Source: Deltaproteobacteria bacterium GWB2_55_19
GTDB lineage: Bacteria; Desulfobacterota; GWC2-55-46
Reading direction: 5' to 3'
Assembly (NCBI GenBank): GCA_001797465.1
Contig: MGPQ01000001.1
Span: 1-64,000, forward strand
DNA length: 64,000 bases
The notes beneath the pieces were generated by a model. The model saw nothing but the letters and a program-made list of their open reading frames with translations. It was not told where the DNA came from and made no database searches. Shown here piece after piece: positions 7,577 to 17,219 of this stretch (its first letter is position 1; the number at the start of each line of letters is the position of its first letter). A program made the position numbers and the translations under genes.

Positions 7577-8599
7577 TCATCTGATAAGCATAAAGATGAC
7601 TATGAGGACAAAGGCGAAGTAACAAACGCCGTTAAGTATGAAATAGAAGGGGTTGAGCCTCTTGAATTTCACGGCCATGAGGTAGAGCCAGAGAGCGGCG
7701 ATTATAGTTATGACGCCGCTCGTAAGGACGGTCGTGTTGAGCGTCCAGGGCGTGAGGAATATGCCTATCGCCGGGAGCAAACTCCCCTGGAATACCATCG
7801 CCCCGGTGATGTTGCCCGTGGCCATCGTGTCCTTCCCGTTCCTTATCCAGAGTATGCTGTTGATCTTTTCCGGCAGTTCCGTCGCCACAGGCACGATAAG
7901 GAGCGAGAGCGCGATGATCGGCATGTGGAGGATGTCGGCGAGTGCTTCAACTCCGTGGACAAAGCCCCTGGCGCCGACGATTATGAGGCCGAGCGCGAAG
8001 AGGAGCTGGAGGAGGACCGTCCCCATGTGCTCCTTGAATATGAGAGAGAGATAAAGATTTTTAGTGCTCTCGGTCGAGTGGCCCTCCTTTACGAGGTCCG
8101 CGCTCGCCTTTACCGTCTCAAGGACGTAGTAGAAGTATGTAAGGACGAGCACAAAACAGACGAAGAGGCGGACCGACCTGTACTCGTGAGGGGTGAACGC
8201 GACGAGGAACGCGAGTATGAAGGCGAAGAGGAAGAACTCGATATCGCGCTTGAAGCCTGATCTCTCCGGGGCTACGTCCGCCGAAGGCCTTCTTTTCCTG
8301 AACTTCCACGCGGACATGCCCACGAGGAACATGGCGAGCGTTGAGAGCATGAACGGCGCGCCGAGTATCGCCCCGACGCCGACCTCCTCGCTCACGTGCG
8401 CGGAGTTGCCTCCGAATATGGCTACGAGCGGGACCATCGTCTCGGGGAGCGCTGTGCCGACCGCCGCGAATATCGAGCCCGTTACGCCCTCGGAAAATTT
8501 TAGCTTGGCGCCTAACGCCTCTATCGCGTTCGTGAAAATCTCGCTCGCCGCTACTATGACGACGAGGTAAAAGCCCAGTACAAGAAGTTCGTAGAACAA
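7577..8599 (-). CDS. Sodium/calcium exchanger family membrane protein
   Basis: 340 residues with about ten membrane helices in two halves. Each half carries an alpha-repeat: SIFAAVGTALPETMVPLVAI near residues 42-61, and SLLIVPVATELPEKINSI in the second half. These are the ion-binding repeats of the cation/Ca2+ antiporter superfamily, placing it in the inner membrane as a probable Na+(or H+)/Ca2+ exchanger. The ion cannot be told from sequence. It lies on the same strand as the menA-like gene, with a 54-base gap between them. Confidence 0.85.
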   Translation of the reverse strand: MFYELLVLGFYLVVIVAASEIFTNAIEALGAKLKFSEGVTGSIFAAVGTALPETMVPLVAIFGGNSAHVSEEVGVGAILGAPFMLSTLAMFLVGMSAWKFRKRRPSADVAPERSGFKRDIEFFLFAFILAFLVAFTPHEYRSVRLFVCFVLVLTYFYYVLETVKASADLVKEGHSTESTKNLYLSLIFKEHMGTVLLQLLFALGLIIVGARGFVHGVEALADILHMPIIALSLLIVPVATELPEKINSILWIRNGKDTMATGNITGAMVFQGSLLPAIGIFLTPWTLNTTVLTSGVITIIAALWLYLMAVKFKRLNPFYFILNGVCYFAFVLIVIFMLIR

Positions 8600-8657
8600 T
8601 TCACAGTCTCCTTATTTGTTTAAGCGTAACATGCAGTGCAACAATGGGTCTCTTTCC

Positions 8658-8690
8658 AACCCCTCCCGCCTGTCGGACAGGGGAAGGGGT
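8658..8690. repeat. Palindrome related to the CCTCCCC repeat family
   Basis: CCCCTCCCGCCTGTC-GG-ACAGGGGAAGGGG forms an imperfect hairpin in the spacer between the exchanger gene and the ResB operon. The flanks resemble the larger palindromic repeats of this window, but the core differs (CCTGTC/ACAGG), so it may be a separate subfamily. Confidence 0.5.
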
Positions 8691-8723
8691 GGTTAGAAAG
8701 GATATTCCAAGTGGCGTGTAATT

Positions 8724-9755
8724 TCAACCCCTTTGTCTTAAGAGCTCGCCCCTGTCGCCTCTCAAAAAGAGGAGGAGGAGCATGCCCGCGACGAGCACGC
8801 CGGAGCCCACGATGATGAGCCAGATGCCGGGGTCTTTGTGGATGGCGAGGACCGCGTATTCCTTTATTATGAAGTCCTCGAGGGTGAAGGTCCTGTTCCA
8901 GGCCCGGACGCTCGTCCCGGTCCTTGATAGGTCGAGGAAGGCCGTCTCATTGCCAGGGCTTCTTATCTCGATATGCGGGTTGCTGAAGTCGTTGGACCTG
9001 CTGAAGGGCTTGCCGTCGGCGTCGAGCGCGAAGTCCGGGTATATCTCTCCGAGAGAGAAAGACGCGCCGTCGGACGTGGCAAACGACGCGTCAAAGTCCG
9101 CCTCTATCGCTTCTCCGCCGGACGAGAGGACTATCCCCGCCGGGGAGGTCCCCTGGTCGAGGTGATAGAAGGCTATGCCCTTGTATATGACAGGGCCGTT
9201 CATCTCTATGTCGCCTGCCTTTACCTCGACGCCGTCCTTTAGAAGCGTTATGTTGGACCTCAGGTATTCGAGGCCCTGCTCCTCGCTGCCCTTTATCTCC
9301 ATTTCATTCAGCCTGACCGTAAGCCCCGGCGCGTTCGGCACCGGAACCGAGCCCCCCTTGAATACGACGTTCCCCTGGCTCCTGAACCCGCCGACTGACC
9401 CGGCGAGGTGGCCGAGGAGCGCGATAAAGAACCCGACGTGGACGATATGCGGAAAGAGCGACTGGACCGGCCTCTTCGATTTGAGTATCAGAAAGACCTT
9501 GTCGAGCGTGCAGACTACCGTGTTTATCGTGAATAGGGATACGAGGAAGACGAGCGCGTATATCCAGCCGGTAAGCGGCAGGTGCTTAAGTCCTTCATCG
9601 GCGAGCCAGGGGAAGAGTATCTCATGGTCGAGGCCCCTGTAGAACCGGGGGTACTTCATTGTGAGAAGCGATCCCAGCGCCGCTACGACGCATATGACGA
9701 AAGCCAGCGCTATCGTGAGGTATATGGATGCAAAAAAGCGCCAGACCTTCGACAC
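8724..9755 (-). CDS. ResB-like cytochrome c biogenesis protein
   Basis: 343 residues. Three N-terminal membrane helices (about 10-32, 62-85 and 103-125), a long periplasmic domain (about 130-310) and a final helix near 315-335 match the ResB/Ccs1 layout. FPHIVHVGFFIALLGHLAG carries His residues of the kind ResB uses in heme handling. ResB works with CcsA/ResC in system II cytochrome c maturation; no CcsA is in the window. The heme proteins encoded at 27323-31812 would need such a system. It starts 3 bases after the gene upstream, so they are co-transcribed. Confidence 0.85.
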   Translation of the reverse strand: MSKVWRFFASIYLTIALAFVICVVAALGSLLTMKYPRFYRGLDHEILFPWLADEGLKHLPLTGWIYALVFLVSLFTINTVVCTLDKVFLILKSKRPVQSLFPHIVHVGFFIALLGHLAGSVGGFRSQGNVVFKGGSVPVPNAPGLTVRLNEMEIKGSEEQGLEYLRSNITLLKDGVEVKAGDIEMNGPVIYKGIAFYHLDQGTSPAGIVLSSGGEAIEADFDASFATSDGASFSLGEIYPDFALDADGKPFSRSNDFSNPHIEIRSPGNETAFLDLSRTGTSVRAWNRTFTLEDFIIKEYAVLAIHKDPGIWLIIVGSGVLVAGMLLLLFLRGDRGELLRQRG

Positions 9756-9758
9756 CGC

Positions 9759-10586
9759 TTATTCCCTGAACCACCTGATGATGTTATCAGCGAGTTTTCT
9801 GTTGTCGGCCTCTCCGATGAACTTGTTGGCGAACGGCGCGTCGTCGGCTACGACCACGACCTTGCCCTTGCCGTATTCGCTGACCGCGACGACGCCGAAG
9901 GACTGCTGAGGCTCGTCCTTGCCGGGCTTCCTGTCCCTGTTCATGTCGGCCCAGGCCTTATCAGAGGTGGATGCGACGACCTTGGCGCTCCCCTCGGCGA
10001 GCAGACCCCATGTGCCGAAGACCGCGAGCCTTTTTACACCGGCCGTTACGGGGTGCGGCGCGATAGCGGAGACGTAGAAGTCCTGCGACTGCTTCTTTAT
10101 GTTCCCCGTCTTCTCTGATATGACGAAGTTGGAGACGATTATCCCGAACTCCTCGGTAAGGGGCGCGACAGGCCCGGAGATATGGAGGAGCACAAGGAGG
10201 TTGCCGCCGTTATTTACGAAGTCGGTGAGCGCGGCGATCTCTCCCATGGCGATAGGCTGGGCCGGGCCGGCTATCACATAGGTGGTCGCGCGCGCGAGCG
10301 CGTCCGTGTTTATCTGACCCTCGTTCAAAGAGACCTCTTCGCCCGACTTCTTTATCGCCTTATAGAAGCCCGTGTAGTTGAGCGGGCCTTCCTTTACGGG
10401 CGAGAATATCTCGGAATGAGAGGCGTCGAATACGGTCTTTCCAGGGGCGTTCGCGGACGACGCGGCCTGTATGGGCGCGGTCAGCGGCTTTGCCGCATCT
10501 TCCATGACAGTCGCATGGGACGCGGAGGCGCATGCGATAGCGGCGAAGAGGAGAGAGGACGCGAGGCTCGTGAGCTTCTTTTTCAT
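9759..10586 (-). CDS. Exported protein with DUF4350/GATase-like domain
   Basis: 275 residues with a signal peptide (KKKLTSLASSLLFAAIACASASHA). The body contains ATTYVIAGPAQPIAMGEIAALTDFVNNGGNLLVLLH, the pattern of DUF4350/GldG-type Rossmann domains where a strand is followed by a helix and a glycine turn. A later block GKGKVVVVADDAPFANKFIG supports the same fold. No catalytic residues can be assigned. It is the first gene of a two-gene operon with the ResB-like gene, so a link to cytochrome c maturation is possible but unproven. Confidence 0.6.
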   Translation of the reverse strand: MKKKLTSLASSLLFAAIACASASHATVMEDAAKPLTAPIQAASSANAPGKTVFDASHSEIFSPVKEGPLNYTGFYKAIKKSGEEVSLNEGQINTDALARATTYVIAGPAQPIAMGEIAALTDFVNNGGNLLVLLHISGPVAPLTEEFGIIVSNFVISEKTGNIKKQSQDFYVSAIAPHPVTAGVKRLAVFGTWGLLAEGSAKVVASTSDKAWADMNRDRKPGKDEPQQSFGVVAVSEYGKGKVVVVADDAPFANKFIGEADNRKLADNIIRWFRE

Positions 10587-10627
10587 GGGGTCTTATTCCC
10601 TTTCTAAAGGCGTTTTTTACAGCATTA

Positions 10628-10657
10628 AGGATATCCGTTGGGGCCGGGTAAAGTCAA
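10628..10657 (-). promoter_or_regulatory. Promoter of the DUF4350-like/ResB operon
   Basis: On the minus strand TTGACT (10657-10652), an 18-base spacer and TATCCT (10633-10628), about 42 bases before ATG 10586. Confidence 0.5.
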
Positions 10658-10708
10658 GCCATATGACGGGGGACGCGCGTAACTTAATAAGCCTTTAACC
10701 TTTTTTTA

Positions 10709-10738
10709 TTGATTTTGGGCCGGAGAACCGTGTTAAAC
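10709..10738 (+). promoter_or_regulatory. Possible promoter of queD-folE2
   Basis: TTGATT (10709-10714) and TTAAAC (10733-10738) are 18 bases apart. The ATG is at 10746, so the transcript would be leaderless or nearly so. The -10 match is weak. Confidence 0.35.
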
Positions 10739-10745
10739 TGTAAAT

Positions 10746-11114
10746 ATGCACGAACTTACGGTAGTATCGCATTTTTCTTCCGCCCATAACCTTAGGGGCT
10801 ACGACGGCGCGTGCGAGAACCTCCACGGCCACAACTGGAAGGTCGAGGCGTCCGTTACCGCAGAGAGGCTCGACAAGCTCGGCATGGCGCTCGACTTCAA
10901 AGTCTTGAAGGGCGCGCTCATGAAGATAGTCGACGGCCTGGACCACAGGTACTTGAACGAGGTCCCTCCGTTCGATAAGGAGAACGCTACCGCCGAGAAT
11001 ATATCGAGGCACATATTCACCGTGCTCTCGAAGGCCTTGAACGACGGCAATATAAAAGTATCCGGCGTGCGCGTCTGGGAATCCGAGACCGCCTCGGCCT
11101 TGTACTCGGAATAA
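10746..11114 (+). CDS. queD: 6-carboxytetrahydropterin synthase QueD
   Basis: 122 residues, the normal QueD length. Zinc ligands are seen in HFSSAHNL and LHGHNW; the catalytic Cys is in GACENLHGH. HRYLN and the late WESETASALY complete the pattern. It converts dihydroneopterin triphosphate to 6-carboxytetrahydropterin, the first committed step to 7-deazaguanine (queuosine). It sits 18 bases before folE2, whose product supplies its substrate, so the pair forms a short pathway operon. A PTPS-III type replacing FolB would carry a Cys-Glu change in this motif; CE is present here, so a folate role cannot be fully ruled out. Confidence 0.9.
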   Translation: MHELTVVSHFSSAHNLRGYDGACENLHGHNWKVEASVTAERLDKLGMALDFKVLKGALMKIVDGLDHRYLNEVPPFDKENATAENISRHIFTVLSKALNDGNIKVSGVRVWESETASALYSE

Positions 11115-11132
11115 GGGGGCGAACGGACCGGG

Positions 11133-11930
11133 ATGGCGAAGAAAGTATTAAGGGACGTCCAGTCCGAGCCCGACTCAAGGCGCATAGCGATCGACAAGGT
11201 CGGCGTAAAGGACATCCGCTACCCGATAGTCGTGCTCGACAGGAAGAACAAGTTCCAGCACACGATAGCCTCCATCAACATGTACGTGGACCTCCCGCAT
11301 CAGTTCAAGGGCACGCACATGTCGCGGTTCATTGAAATTCTGAATGAGCACAGGGGCGAGATCTCAGTCAGGAACTTCCCGGAGATACTCGGGAAGATGA
11401 AAAAGAGGTTCAACGCCTCGACCGCCCACCTCCACGTCGAGTTCCCGTACTTCATTGAAAAGTCCGCGCCGGTCTCCAAGTCAAAGGGGCTCATGGAGTA
11501 CAGGTGCTCCTATTCGGGCGAGCTCCGGGAGAAGCGCGACTTCGTGCTCTCGGTCTCAGTGCCGGTTTCCACGCTTTGCCCGTGCTCTAAGGAGATAAGC
11601 GAGCGCGGCGCGCACAACCAGAGGGGGATAGTTAAAGTTTCTGTCCGCTTCGACGGGTTCGTTTGGATTGAGGAGATAGTGAAGGCGATAGAAAAGTCGG
11701 CCTCAAGCCCGGTATATTCGCTCTTAAAGAGGGTGGACGAGAAGCGCCTGACCGAGCAGGCCTATGACAACCCCATGTTCGTCGAGGATGTCGTCCGGGA
11801 GGCCGCGCTGAACCTTCAGAAGATAAAATCGATAGTGTGGTTCAGGGTGGAGGCAGAGAACTGGGAGTCGATACACAACCACAGCGCGTACGCCTTCCTC
11901 GAAAGGGACCTCTCGAAAAAAGGGTTATAG
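11133..11930 (+). CDS. folE2: GTP cyclohydrolase I type B
   Basis: 265 residues. Family marks are seen: DVQSEPDSRRIAIDKVGVKD at the start, PVSTLCPCSKEISERGAHNQRG with the active-site Cys and metal-binding region, and WFRVEAENWESIHNHSAYA near the end. It makes 7,8-dihydroneopterin triphosphate from GTP, feeding both folate and queuosine routes. The type IB enzyme can use metals other than zinc and is often kept for zinc shortage. It lies just after queD in the same operon. folC (15087) and folP (62178) also lie in this window but in other operons. Confidence 0.93.
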   Translation: MAKKVLRDVQSEPDSRRIAIDKVGVKDIRYPIVVLDRKNKFQHTIASINMYVDLPHQFKGTHMSRFIEILNEHRGEISVRNFPEILGKMKKRFNASTAHLHVEFPYFIEKSAPVSKSKGLMEYRCSYSGELREKRDFVLSVSVPVSTLCPCSKEISERGAHNQRGIVKVSVRFDGFVWIEEIVKAIEKSASSPVYSLLKRVDEKRLTEQAYDNPMFVEDVVREAALNLQKIKSIVWFRVEAENWESIHNHSAYAFLERDLSKKGL

Positions 11931-12013
11931 CCGGCCTGGCAGGGTCCTTCATGCGTTTCTCTTGGGATTGAGAGCGGGTAAAAACGGCGGGTTATAGAAA
12001 CAGGGGGCTTCCG

Positions 12014-12769
12014 TCAGTCCTTGTACATCACTTCCTTTATCTTGAGTTTCAGCTCTTCAGCCCAGAAGGGGTTCCCCTTCTGTATAAAGCCCTTCACATG
12101 CAGGTCGAACCACTTTGGGTCGAGGACGAGGTCGTCGAGTATGTCCTTGCCCGTAGTTATTATCGCGGGTATGTTCATGCCCGATGCGACGACTCTTTTC
12201 AAGAGGTCCTCGCCATCTATGAGGGACTCCGGGTCTGCGGGGTTCTTAAGATAGAGGTCGGTTACGATGAGGTTCACGCGCTCGGTCCGGAGGGCCTTCA
12301 ACGCCTCGGCGGCGTTCTTCGCCTGAACAAGCCTTATGCCGACGTCCTTAAGCGTGTTCTGGACCATCTCCCTTGCGAGCTTGTCGTCTTCTATAAGGAG
12401 TATCGTCTCGGTCTCCGGTGCTTCTTCCTTCGAGTCTGTCTCGCGGGAGGGCGGACGCGTGTCCCGCGCGCTTGCCTGTGCCTCGGCGGCCTCCCGCGCC
12501 GGTCTGGGCCTCGGCTGGGAGGGTTTCTCGTCAGCGGGCTTGGGTTGCCTGAGCGGCAGGGCCTCGAACGAGCCTCCGGCTGTCCTTCGGACGAAGTGCT
12601 GGGCGCCGCAACGGATACAGTTGACCCGCACTCCGGCCTCCCATTCCCTTATTTTCTCAAGCGGCACCCAGAGCCTGAAACCAGTGTTGCAGTCGAGGCA
12701 ATGGATCTCGATAGGTTCTTTTTTTTGGGCCATTTTGGCGTCTTTCGTACTGCCGACCGCGTAAGCCAT
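12014..12769 (-). CDS. Zinc-ribbon plus receiver-domain response regulator
   Basis: 251 residues. The N-terminus has two CxxC pairs (CLDC and CIRC, about residues 24-55), a zinc-ribbon pattern. A Pro/Arg-rich linker (about 72-122) leads to a receiver domain, with acidic pair IEDDK, phospho-acceptor Asp in LIVTDLYL and the later Thr in IITTGKD. There is no DNA-binding or enzymatic output domain, so the zinc ribbon may be the output or a docking part. An internal ATG at 12733 (MAQKKEP) is an alternative start. No histidine kinase is nearby. Confidence 0.75.
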   Translation of the reverse strand: MAYAVGSTKDAKMAQKKEPIEIHCLDCNTGFRLWVPLEKIREWEAGVRVNCIRCGAQHFVRRTAGGSFEALPLRQPKPADEKPSQPRPRPAREAAEAQASARDTRPPSRETDSKEEAPETETILLIEDDKLAREMVQNTLKDVGIRLVQAKNAAEALKALRTERVNLIVTDLYLKNPADPESLIDGEDLLKRVVASGMNIPAIITTGKDILDDLVLDPKWFDLHVKGFIQKGNPFWAEELKLKIKEVMYKD

Positions 12770-12811
12770 TCGTTAAGCGCCGGGATCCCTGGAATTTTGT
12801 GGCAGGCCACA

Positions 12812-12840
12812 GTTTAACTTAAATAAGAGGGCAGTGTCAA
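12812..12840 (-). promoter_or_regulatory. Promoter of the zinc-ribbon response regulator
   Basis: On the minus strand TTGACA (12840-12835), a 17-base spacer and TTAAAC (12817-12812). The -35 is perfect and the -10 weak. It lies between lptD and the regulator gene, about 40 bases before the first ATG. Confidence 0.4.
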
Positions 12841-12863
12841 TGATTCAAGGGAATTCAGGGAGG

Positions 12864-15005
12864 TTAGCGCACGAGCGACCCTTCGAATCCGGCGATCTTG
12901 CCGAGCCCCTTTAAATTGAAGGTTACGAAGAGGAGCTTCTCCTCGAGACGGTTTGTGTAGCCGAACTGGGCGGACCAGCACTGGTGCCTGTACTCGAAGC
13001 CGTATGAGGCCTCGAGCGACTTGTATTCATCGTATGAGTACCTGTTGAGATAGATGAAATCCAGGGGTTCGGTCAAGCGGACCCTTGCCGAGGCCTCGAG
13101 GTAGCTTGTGGAGTCCCTGACGAACCTGTACGCGAGGCTCAGGGAGTCCCCCCGGCTTGTCGCGGTCCCTAATGAGGCGTCGAAGCTTGAAAAGAGCGAC
13201 TCATAGACGTCGAACTTGCCCTTTGCCGTAACCGACGTGGCGACGGTCGGTTTCACGATCAATTCGCCGTTTATCTCCCTGAAGGGCTTTTTCTTGTCCT
13301 CTTCGTTCTCCCCCTCCCGGGTCGCCTCGTTTATGTCGAATGTCTGGCTTAAGTCGAAGTAGAGATAGTCCTGGTAGAGAGCGCCTTCGCCCTGCTTGAG
13401 CTTCCCGGTAAGCGTGGAATTGACAGAGTAGGTAATGCTGTTGGTTTTTTCTATCGCGTCGACGGAGTCGAAGTCCGGGAGGTCCGACTGCTCGGTGTCG
13501 GGGATATAGGTGTACGAGAGCTTGGGCCTTATCGTGTGCTTCACGGCTGAAAGATTTTCGCCGCCCGTCTGGAAGACCCTGACGAATGTCGTCGTAAGGT
13601 CCGACTGTACGTCGTAGAGGAACCTGTCGAGGTACTCGCCTTCCGGGTGGTCCTTTACCACATAGAACGTCCCCCTCGGAGCGACAGAGACGGTGAAGTC
13701 GGCGTAGCCATTGACGCTCATGGGGAGCGAAACCCTCGGGTGGAGGTCGAGCCTGTCGCCCTCGGCCCCCTCCTCCCTGTAAAAGTTGATGAACGAGGTC
13801 TCGGAAGAAAAATAGAACGGCGTGTTCAGTATCCGCTTGTCGGACCCTGTGAGCGTTATTTCCGGGAGCCTCTGGAGCGTCTCCGAGTCGTCGGCGTCAA
13901 GGAGGTTGTTGAAGACCCGGATTTGACCGACGAGGCTGTATCCGTTAAAGTTCTTTGTGAGCGATACGTTAGATTCGATTGATTCGAGCGACCTCTCGTC
14001 ACCGCCCGCCCCGAAGTCTAGGAAGTACTCGTCGTCGCTTACCACGTTTATATCGGCCTTGATGTTGAAGTCGCCTGAGAGGACCTCGGTGTGCTTGTAT
14101 TTTATCCGCCATCTGTCGTTGGACGCGGTCTCGGGTCTCGACAGGTTGTCGACGTCTTCCCTGAACTCCCTTACGCGTCCCATGTCGTTTTCGCTGAAGT
14201 GGTAGAGGAGTGCCTCTCCGTAGCTGTCGGCTGTCCTGAAGTACCTGTACTCGGCGCCGGCCCCGACGCCTCGCGCCGTCTCTACGTCGAGATAGAAGGT
14301 CGCGTCAGCGCTCTCGGAGATGGCCCAGAAGAACGAGTTGTCGAGCATAAAGCCCCTGAGCTCGGAGAACCCCGGCTCAGAGGGCAGGAAGCCGGTCTGC
14401 CTCTCTCTCTTTACCGGGACCGTGACATACGGGAAGTAGAAGACGGGGACGTCCTTTATCTGGAACCGGGCGTTCCAGCCCGTCAAAAACTCCCCGATGG
14501 TGACGTCAGCCGAGGTGGCCGCGAAGGACCACGCCGGGGCCTCACCTTCTCCGCACTCGCAAGCCGTGTACGTGACGGACTCGGCTGTATACGACTCTGT
14601 CCCGGTCTTCTTGACGACCGCGCCGGTTATGTATATCCCTTCCTCGGCGTAGAAGAGGCGCGCGTCGGCTATGAGGGCCGTCTTTGCCTTTATGTCGAAT
14701 GTGAGGCCGGATCCGGTGATGGTGGAGCCGCCCTCGTCAATCGCCGTCACCTTGCCCTTAGCTGTGGCGACCCCTGAGGCCGTGTTGAGGATCAGTTCGT
14801 CGGTCCTTATCGAGACCCCCTCCTGCCGGAGCTCAACGGACCCGCGCGCGTAGTAGGTCTCGGTCTCCCTTTCGTAGGTGATGAAGTCAGCGTCCAGTTC
14901 TATCGGGAGGCCGCCGCTGGAAAGCGGCCCTTCGGCCATCGCGGAGGCCGGGATGAATAGCGCGAGGAAAAAGGCTATGAGGAAGATGAGTTTTATTGGT
15001 TTCAT
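12864..15005 (-). CDS. lptD: LPS-assembly outer-membrane protein LptD
   Basis: 713 residues with a signal peptide (about 1-24, ending ASAMA). Residues about 33-165 form the OstA/LptA-like jelly-roll (PIELDADFITYERETETYYARGSVELRQEGVSI). The rest is a large beta-barrel with alternating polar and hydrophobic strands and the family block FYFPYVTVPVKRERQTGFLPSEPG. It inserts LPS into the outer leaflet with LptE, which is not found here. The gene follows folC by 81 bases and could be read through from the trp-accD-folC operon. Confidence 0.93.
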   Translation of the reverse strand: MKPIKLIFLIAFFLALFIPASAMAEGPLSSGGLPIELDADFITYERETETYYARGSVELRQEGVSIRTDELILNTASGVATAKGKVTAIDEGGSTITGSGLTFDIKAKTALIADARLFYAEEGIYITGAVVKKTGTESYTAESVTYTACECGEGEAPAWSFAATSADVTIGEFLTGWNARFQIKDVPVFYFPYVTVPVKRERQTGFLPSEPGFSELRGFMLDNSFFWAISESADATFYLDVETARGVGAGAEYRYFRTADSYGEALLYHFSENDMGRVREFREDVDNLSRPETASNDRWRIKYKHTEVLSGDFNIKADINVVSDDEYFLDFGAGGDERSLESIESNVSLTKNFNGYSLVGQIRVFNNLLDADDSETLQRLPEITLTGSDKRILNTPFYFSSETSFINFYREEGAEGDRLDLHPRVSLPMSVNGYADFTVSVAPRGTFYVVKDHPEGEYLDRFLYDVQSDLTTTFVRVFQTGGENLSAVKHTIRPKLSYTYIPDTEQSDLPDFDSVDAIEKTNSITYSVNSTLTGKLKQGEGALYQDYLYFDLSQTFDINEATREGENEEDKKKPFREINGELIVKPTVATSVTAKGKFDVYESLFSSFDASLGTATSRGDSLSLAYRFVRDSTSYLEASARVRLTEPLDFIYLNRYSYDEYKSLEASYGFEYRHQCWSAQFGYTNRLEEKLLFVTFNLKGLGKIAGFEGSLVR

Positions 15006-15086
15006 TATATGGGGTGTTTAACAGGTGTGAAAAAAATAGCACAGAAAAGGGCTATTTACAAGTTTGCGAGGGGAGGGCGCCAAGGG

Positions 15087-16352
15087 CTATTTTTTCGATT
15101 TAATGAGATACCCGCGCGCCTCTCCCACGGTGAATATGGAGCCCGTTACGCAGACCGCGTCCTCTGGGCCGGCCTCGGCAATAGCAAGGCGACAGGCCTC
15201 TTTTACGGACCCCGCGGATATGACGCGTTTTTTGAAGGGGAGGGCGAGCCTTTCGAGGGCCTCGACCGGGGCCGAGCGCTCAATGCCCGGCGAGGCGAGA
15301 AAGACCGTATCAGCGAGCGGCATGAGCTCTTTAAATATCCCCTTGATGTCCTTGTCGTTCATGACGCCGATGACGAGAGAGAGGCGTCTTTTTTTGAGCC
15401 CTTCGAGGAAGGCCCTGAGGGCCTTCGCGCCGGATGGGTTGTGGGCGGCGTCGAGGAGGACGAGCGGCCGTTTCTTAACGACTTCAAGCCTCCCTGGCCA
15501 CAAGGCCTTTTTAAGCCCGTCCCTTACGGCCTTTGCAGTTATGTGGAGCCCGTACATCCTTACGCACTCCAGGGCCGCAAGCGCGACGGACGCGTTGTTC
15601 ATCTGGTGCGCGCCGGAAAGGCCCAATTCAAGGCCCTTTATCCCGCCATCGATCCCGGTGTAATCAACGGACCTCTCGTCGCCGTCGACATCGAAGGCGC
15701 GTCCGAGAATGATGAGGGGGGCGTCGAGCTCACGCGCCCTTTTTGCGATCACCGAGAGCGCGGCCTTGTGGGTCTCGCCGGTCACGACAGGGACGCCGTA
15801 TTTTATTATCCCGGCCTTCTCGAAGGCTATCTCCGGGAGAGTAGAGCCGAGGTGCGCCGTGTGGTCAAGCCCCACGTTGGTTATAATGGACACGAGCGGC
15901 GCTATGACGTTAGTAGCGTCCCATCTGCCGCCCATGCCGGTTTCGATGACAGCGACGTCGGTCTTTTTTTCGCTGAAGTACAGGAAGGCGAGCGCCGTCG
16001 TGAATTCGAAGAACGATAGCTGGCCCTTGACGCCTCTCGCCGCTTTTCGGACGCGGGGGATGAGGCGCGCGAGGTCAGCGTCGTTTATGGCGCGGCCGTT
16101 TATTTGCATCCGTTCGTTGAATTTGGAGAGGTGGGGGGAGGTGTAGAGGCCGGTCCTGAAGCCCGCCTCCCTGAGTATGGAGGCCGCGAAGGCCGAGGTC
16201 GAGCCCTTGCCGTTTGTCCCGGCTATGTGCATGGACAGGAAGTCGTTCTGGGGGTCGCCGAGGAGGCCAAGGAGCTTCTCCACGCGGGCGAGCCCGGGCC
16301 TTATGCCGTGCCTCTGGAGGCCGTAGAGGAAGGCGAGCGCGCTACCCTTCAT
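15087..16352 (-). CDS. folC: Dihydrofolate/folylpolyglutamate synthase
   Basis: 421 residues. P-loop [14 protein letters not shown] lies near residues 43-55; the Mur-ligase features [13 protein letters not shown] and [14 protein letters not shown] follow in order. It adds glutamate to dihydropteroate and folates in the cytoplasm. The start overlaps the end of accD by 11 bases, so the two are translationally coupled. The accD-folC pairing after trpA is common in bacteria. Confidence 0.95.
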   Translation of the reverse strand: MKGSALAFLYGLQRHGIRPGLARVEKLLGLLGDPQNDFLSMHIAGTNGKGSTSAFAASILREAGFRTGLYTSPHLSKFNERMQINGRAINDADLARLIPRVRKAARGVKGQLSFFEFTTALAFLYFSEKKTDVAVIETGMGGRWDATNVIAPLVSIITNVGLDHTAHLGSTLPEIAFEKAGIIKYGVPVVTGETHKAALSVIAKRARELDAPLIILGRAFDVDGDERSVDYTGIDGGIKGLELGLSGAHQMNNASVALAALECVRMYGLHITAKAVRDGLKKALWPGRLEVVKKRPLVLLDAAHNPSGAKALRAFLEGLKKRRLSLVIGVMNDKDIKGIFKELMPLADTVFLASPGIERSAPVEALERLALPFKKRVISAGSVKEACRLAIAEAGPEDAVCVTGSIFTVGEARGYLIKSKK

Positions 16353-17193
16353 TTTGCGAGAGCATGGAGAGGAGGCGCGAGAGCGTGTCCTTCAAGAGCT
16401 TCCTTTCCACTATCATGTCTATCATCCCGTGGTCGAGGAGGTACTCGGCCCTCTGGAAGCCTTCGGGGAGCTTCTGTCTTATCGTTTCGGCTATGACCCT
16501 CGGCCCGGCGAACCCGACGAGCGCTCTGGGCTCGGCTATTATGACATCCCCGAGCATGGCGAAGCTTGCCGTGACGCCGCCCATCGTCGGGTCGGTCACG
16601 ACCGATATGTACGGGAGCCCCGCCTCCTTGAGCTTCGCGAGCGCGGCGGAGGTCTTGGCCATCTGCATGAGCGACAATATCGACTCCTGCATCCGCGCGC
16701 CGCCCGAGGACGAGAATATGACGACGCCGCATCTCTCCTCTATCGCTTTTTCCACGGCGCGGGCTATCTTCTCCCCGACGACCGAGCCCATCGAGCCGCC
16801 CATGAACGAGAACTCGAATACGGCGACGCAGGCGCGCTCGCCGTTTATCGTCCCTTTTCCGGTGACGATGGCGTCCTTAAGGCGCGTTTCCTTCTGGGAG
16901 GACTTTATCCGGTCCTTGTATTTTTTCAAGTCCCTGAAGTCGAGCCCGTCGATTGGCTCCATGTGGGAGTCGAATTCCTTAAACGACCCCTCGTCCATGA
17001 CTATATTGAGTCTCGCATTCGCCGAGATGCGGAAGTGGTAGTTGCACTTGGGGCAGACGTCGAGGTTCCGCTCGACCTCCTTCTTGTATATTATCTCCCC
17101 GCAGTGCTCGCACTTGACCCAGAGGCCTATCGGGACCTTGACGCTTTTGCCTTCGTCGCCGTTAGTGAGTATGTCTTTTTTAAACCAGATCAT
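16342..17193 (-). CDS. accD: Acetyl-CoA carboxylase carboxyltransferase beta subunit
   Basis: 283 residues. A zinc ribbon at the N-terminus uses Cys28, Cys31, Cys47 and Cys50 (CEHC...CPKC). The crotonase-like core has [29 protein letters not shown] and [15 protein letters not shown]. With the alpha subunit (not in the window) it transfers carboxyl from biotin to acetyl-CoA, the first step of fatty-acid synthesis. It lies 26 bases after the GAF/HD-GYP gene and overlaps folC. Confidence 0.97.
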   Translation of the reverse strand: MIWFKKDILTNGDEGKSVKVPIGLWVKCEHCGEIIYKKEVERNLDVCPKCNYHFRISANARLNIVMDEGSFKEFDSHMEPIDGLDFRDLKKYKDRIKSSQKETRLKDAIVTGKGTINGERACVAVFEFSFMGGSMGSVVGEKIARAVEKAIEERCGVVIFSSSGGARMQESILSLMQMAKTSAALAKLKEAGLPYISVVTDPTMGGVTASFAMLGDVIIAEPRALVGFAGPRVIAETIRQKLPEGFQRAEYLLDHGMIDMIVERKLLKDTLSRLLSMLSQNEG

Positions 17194-17219
17194 TGACTGT
17201 TCTTCCCCGTGTTTTTGCC

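Noticed and set aside
7517-8260. 247-codon plus-strand ORF across the exchanger gene
   Set aside because: It is the antisense shadow of a clear antiporter gene; the Arg/Asp/Glu-rich product matches nothing.
14091-14777. 228-codon plus-strand ORF inside lptD
   Set aside because: Antisense shadow of a well-supported gene, as are most long alternative frames in this GC-rich window.
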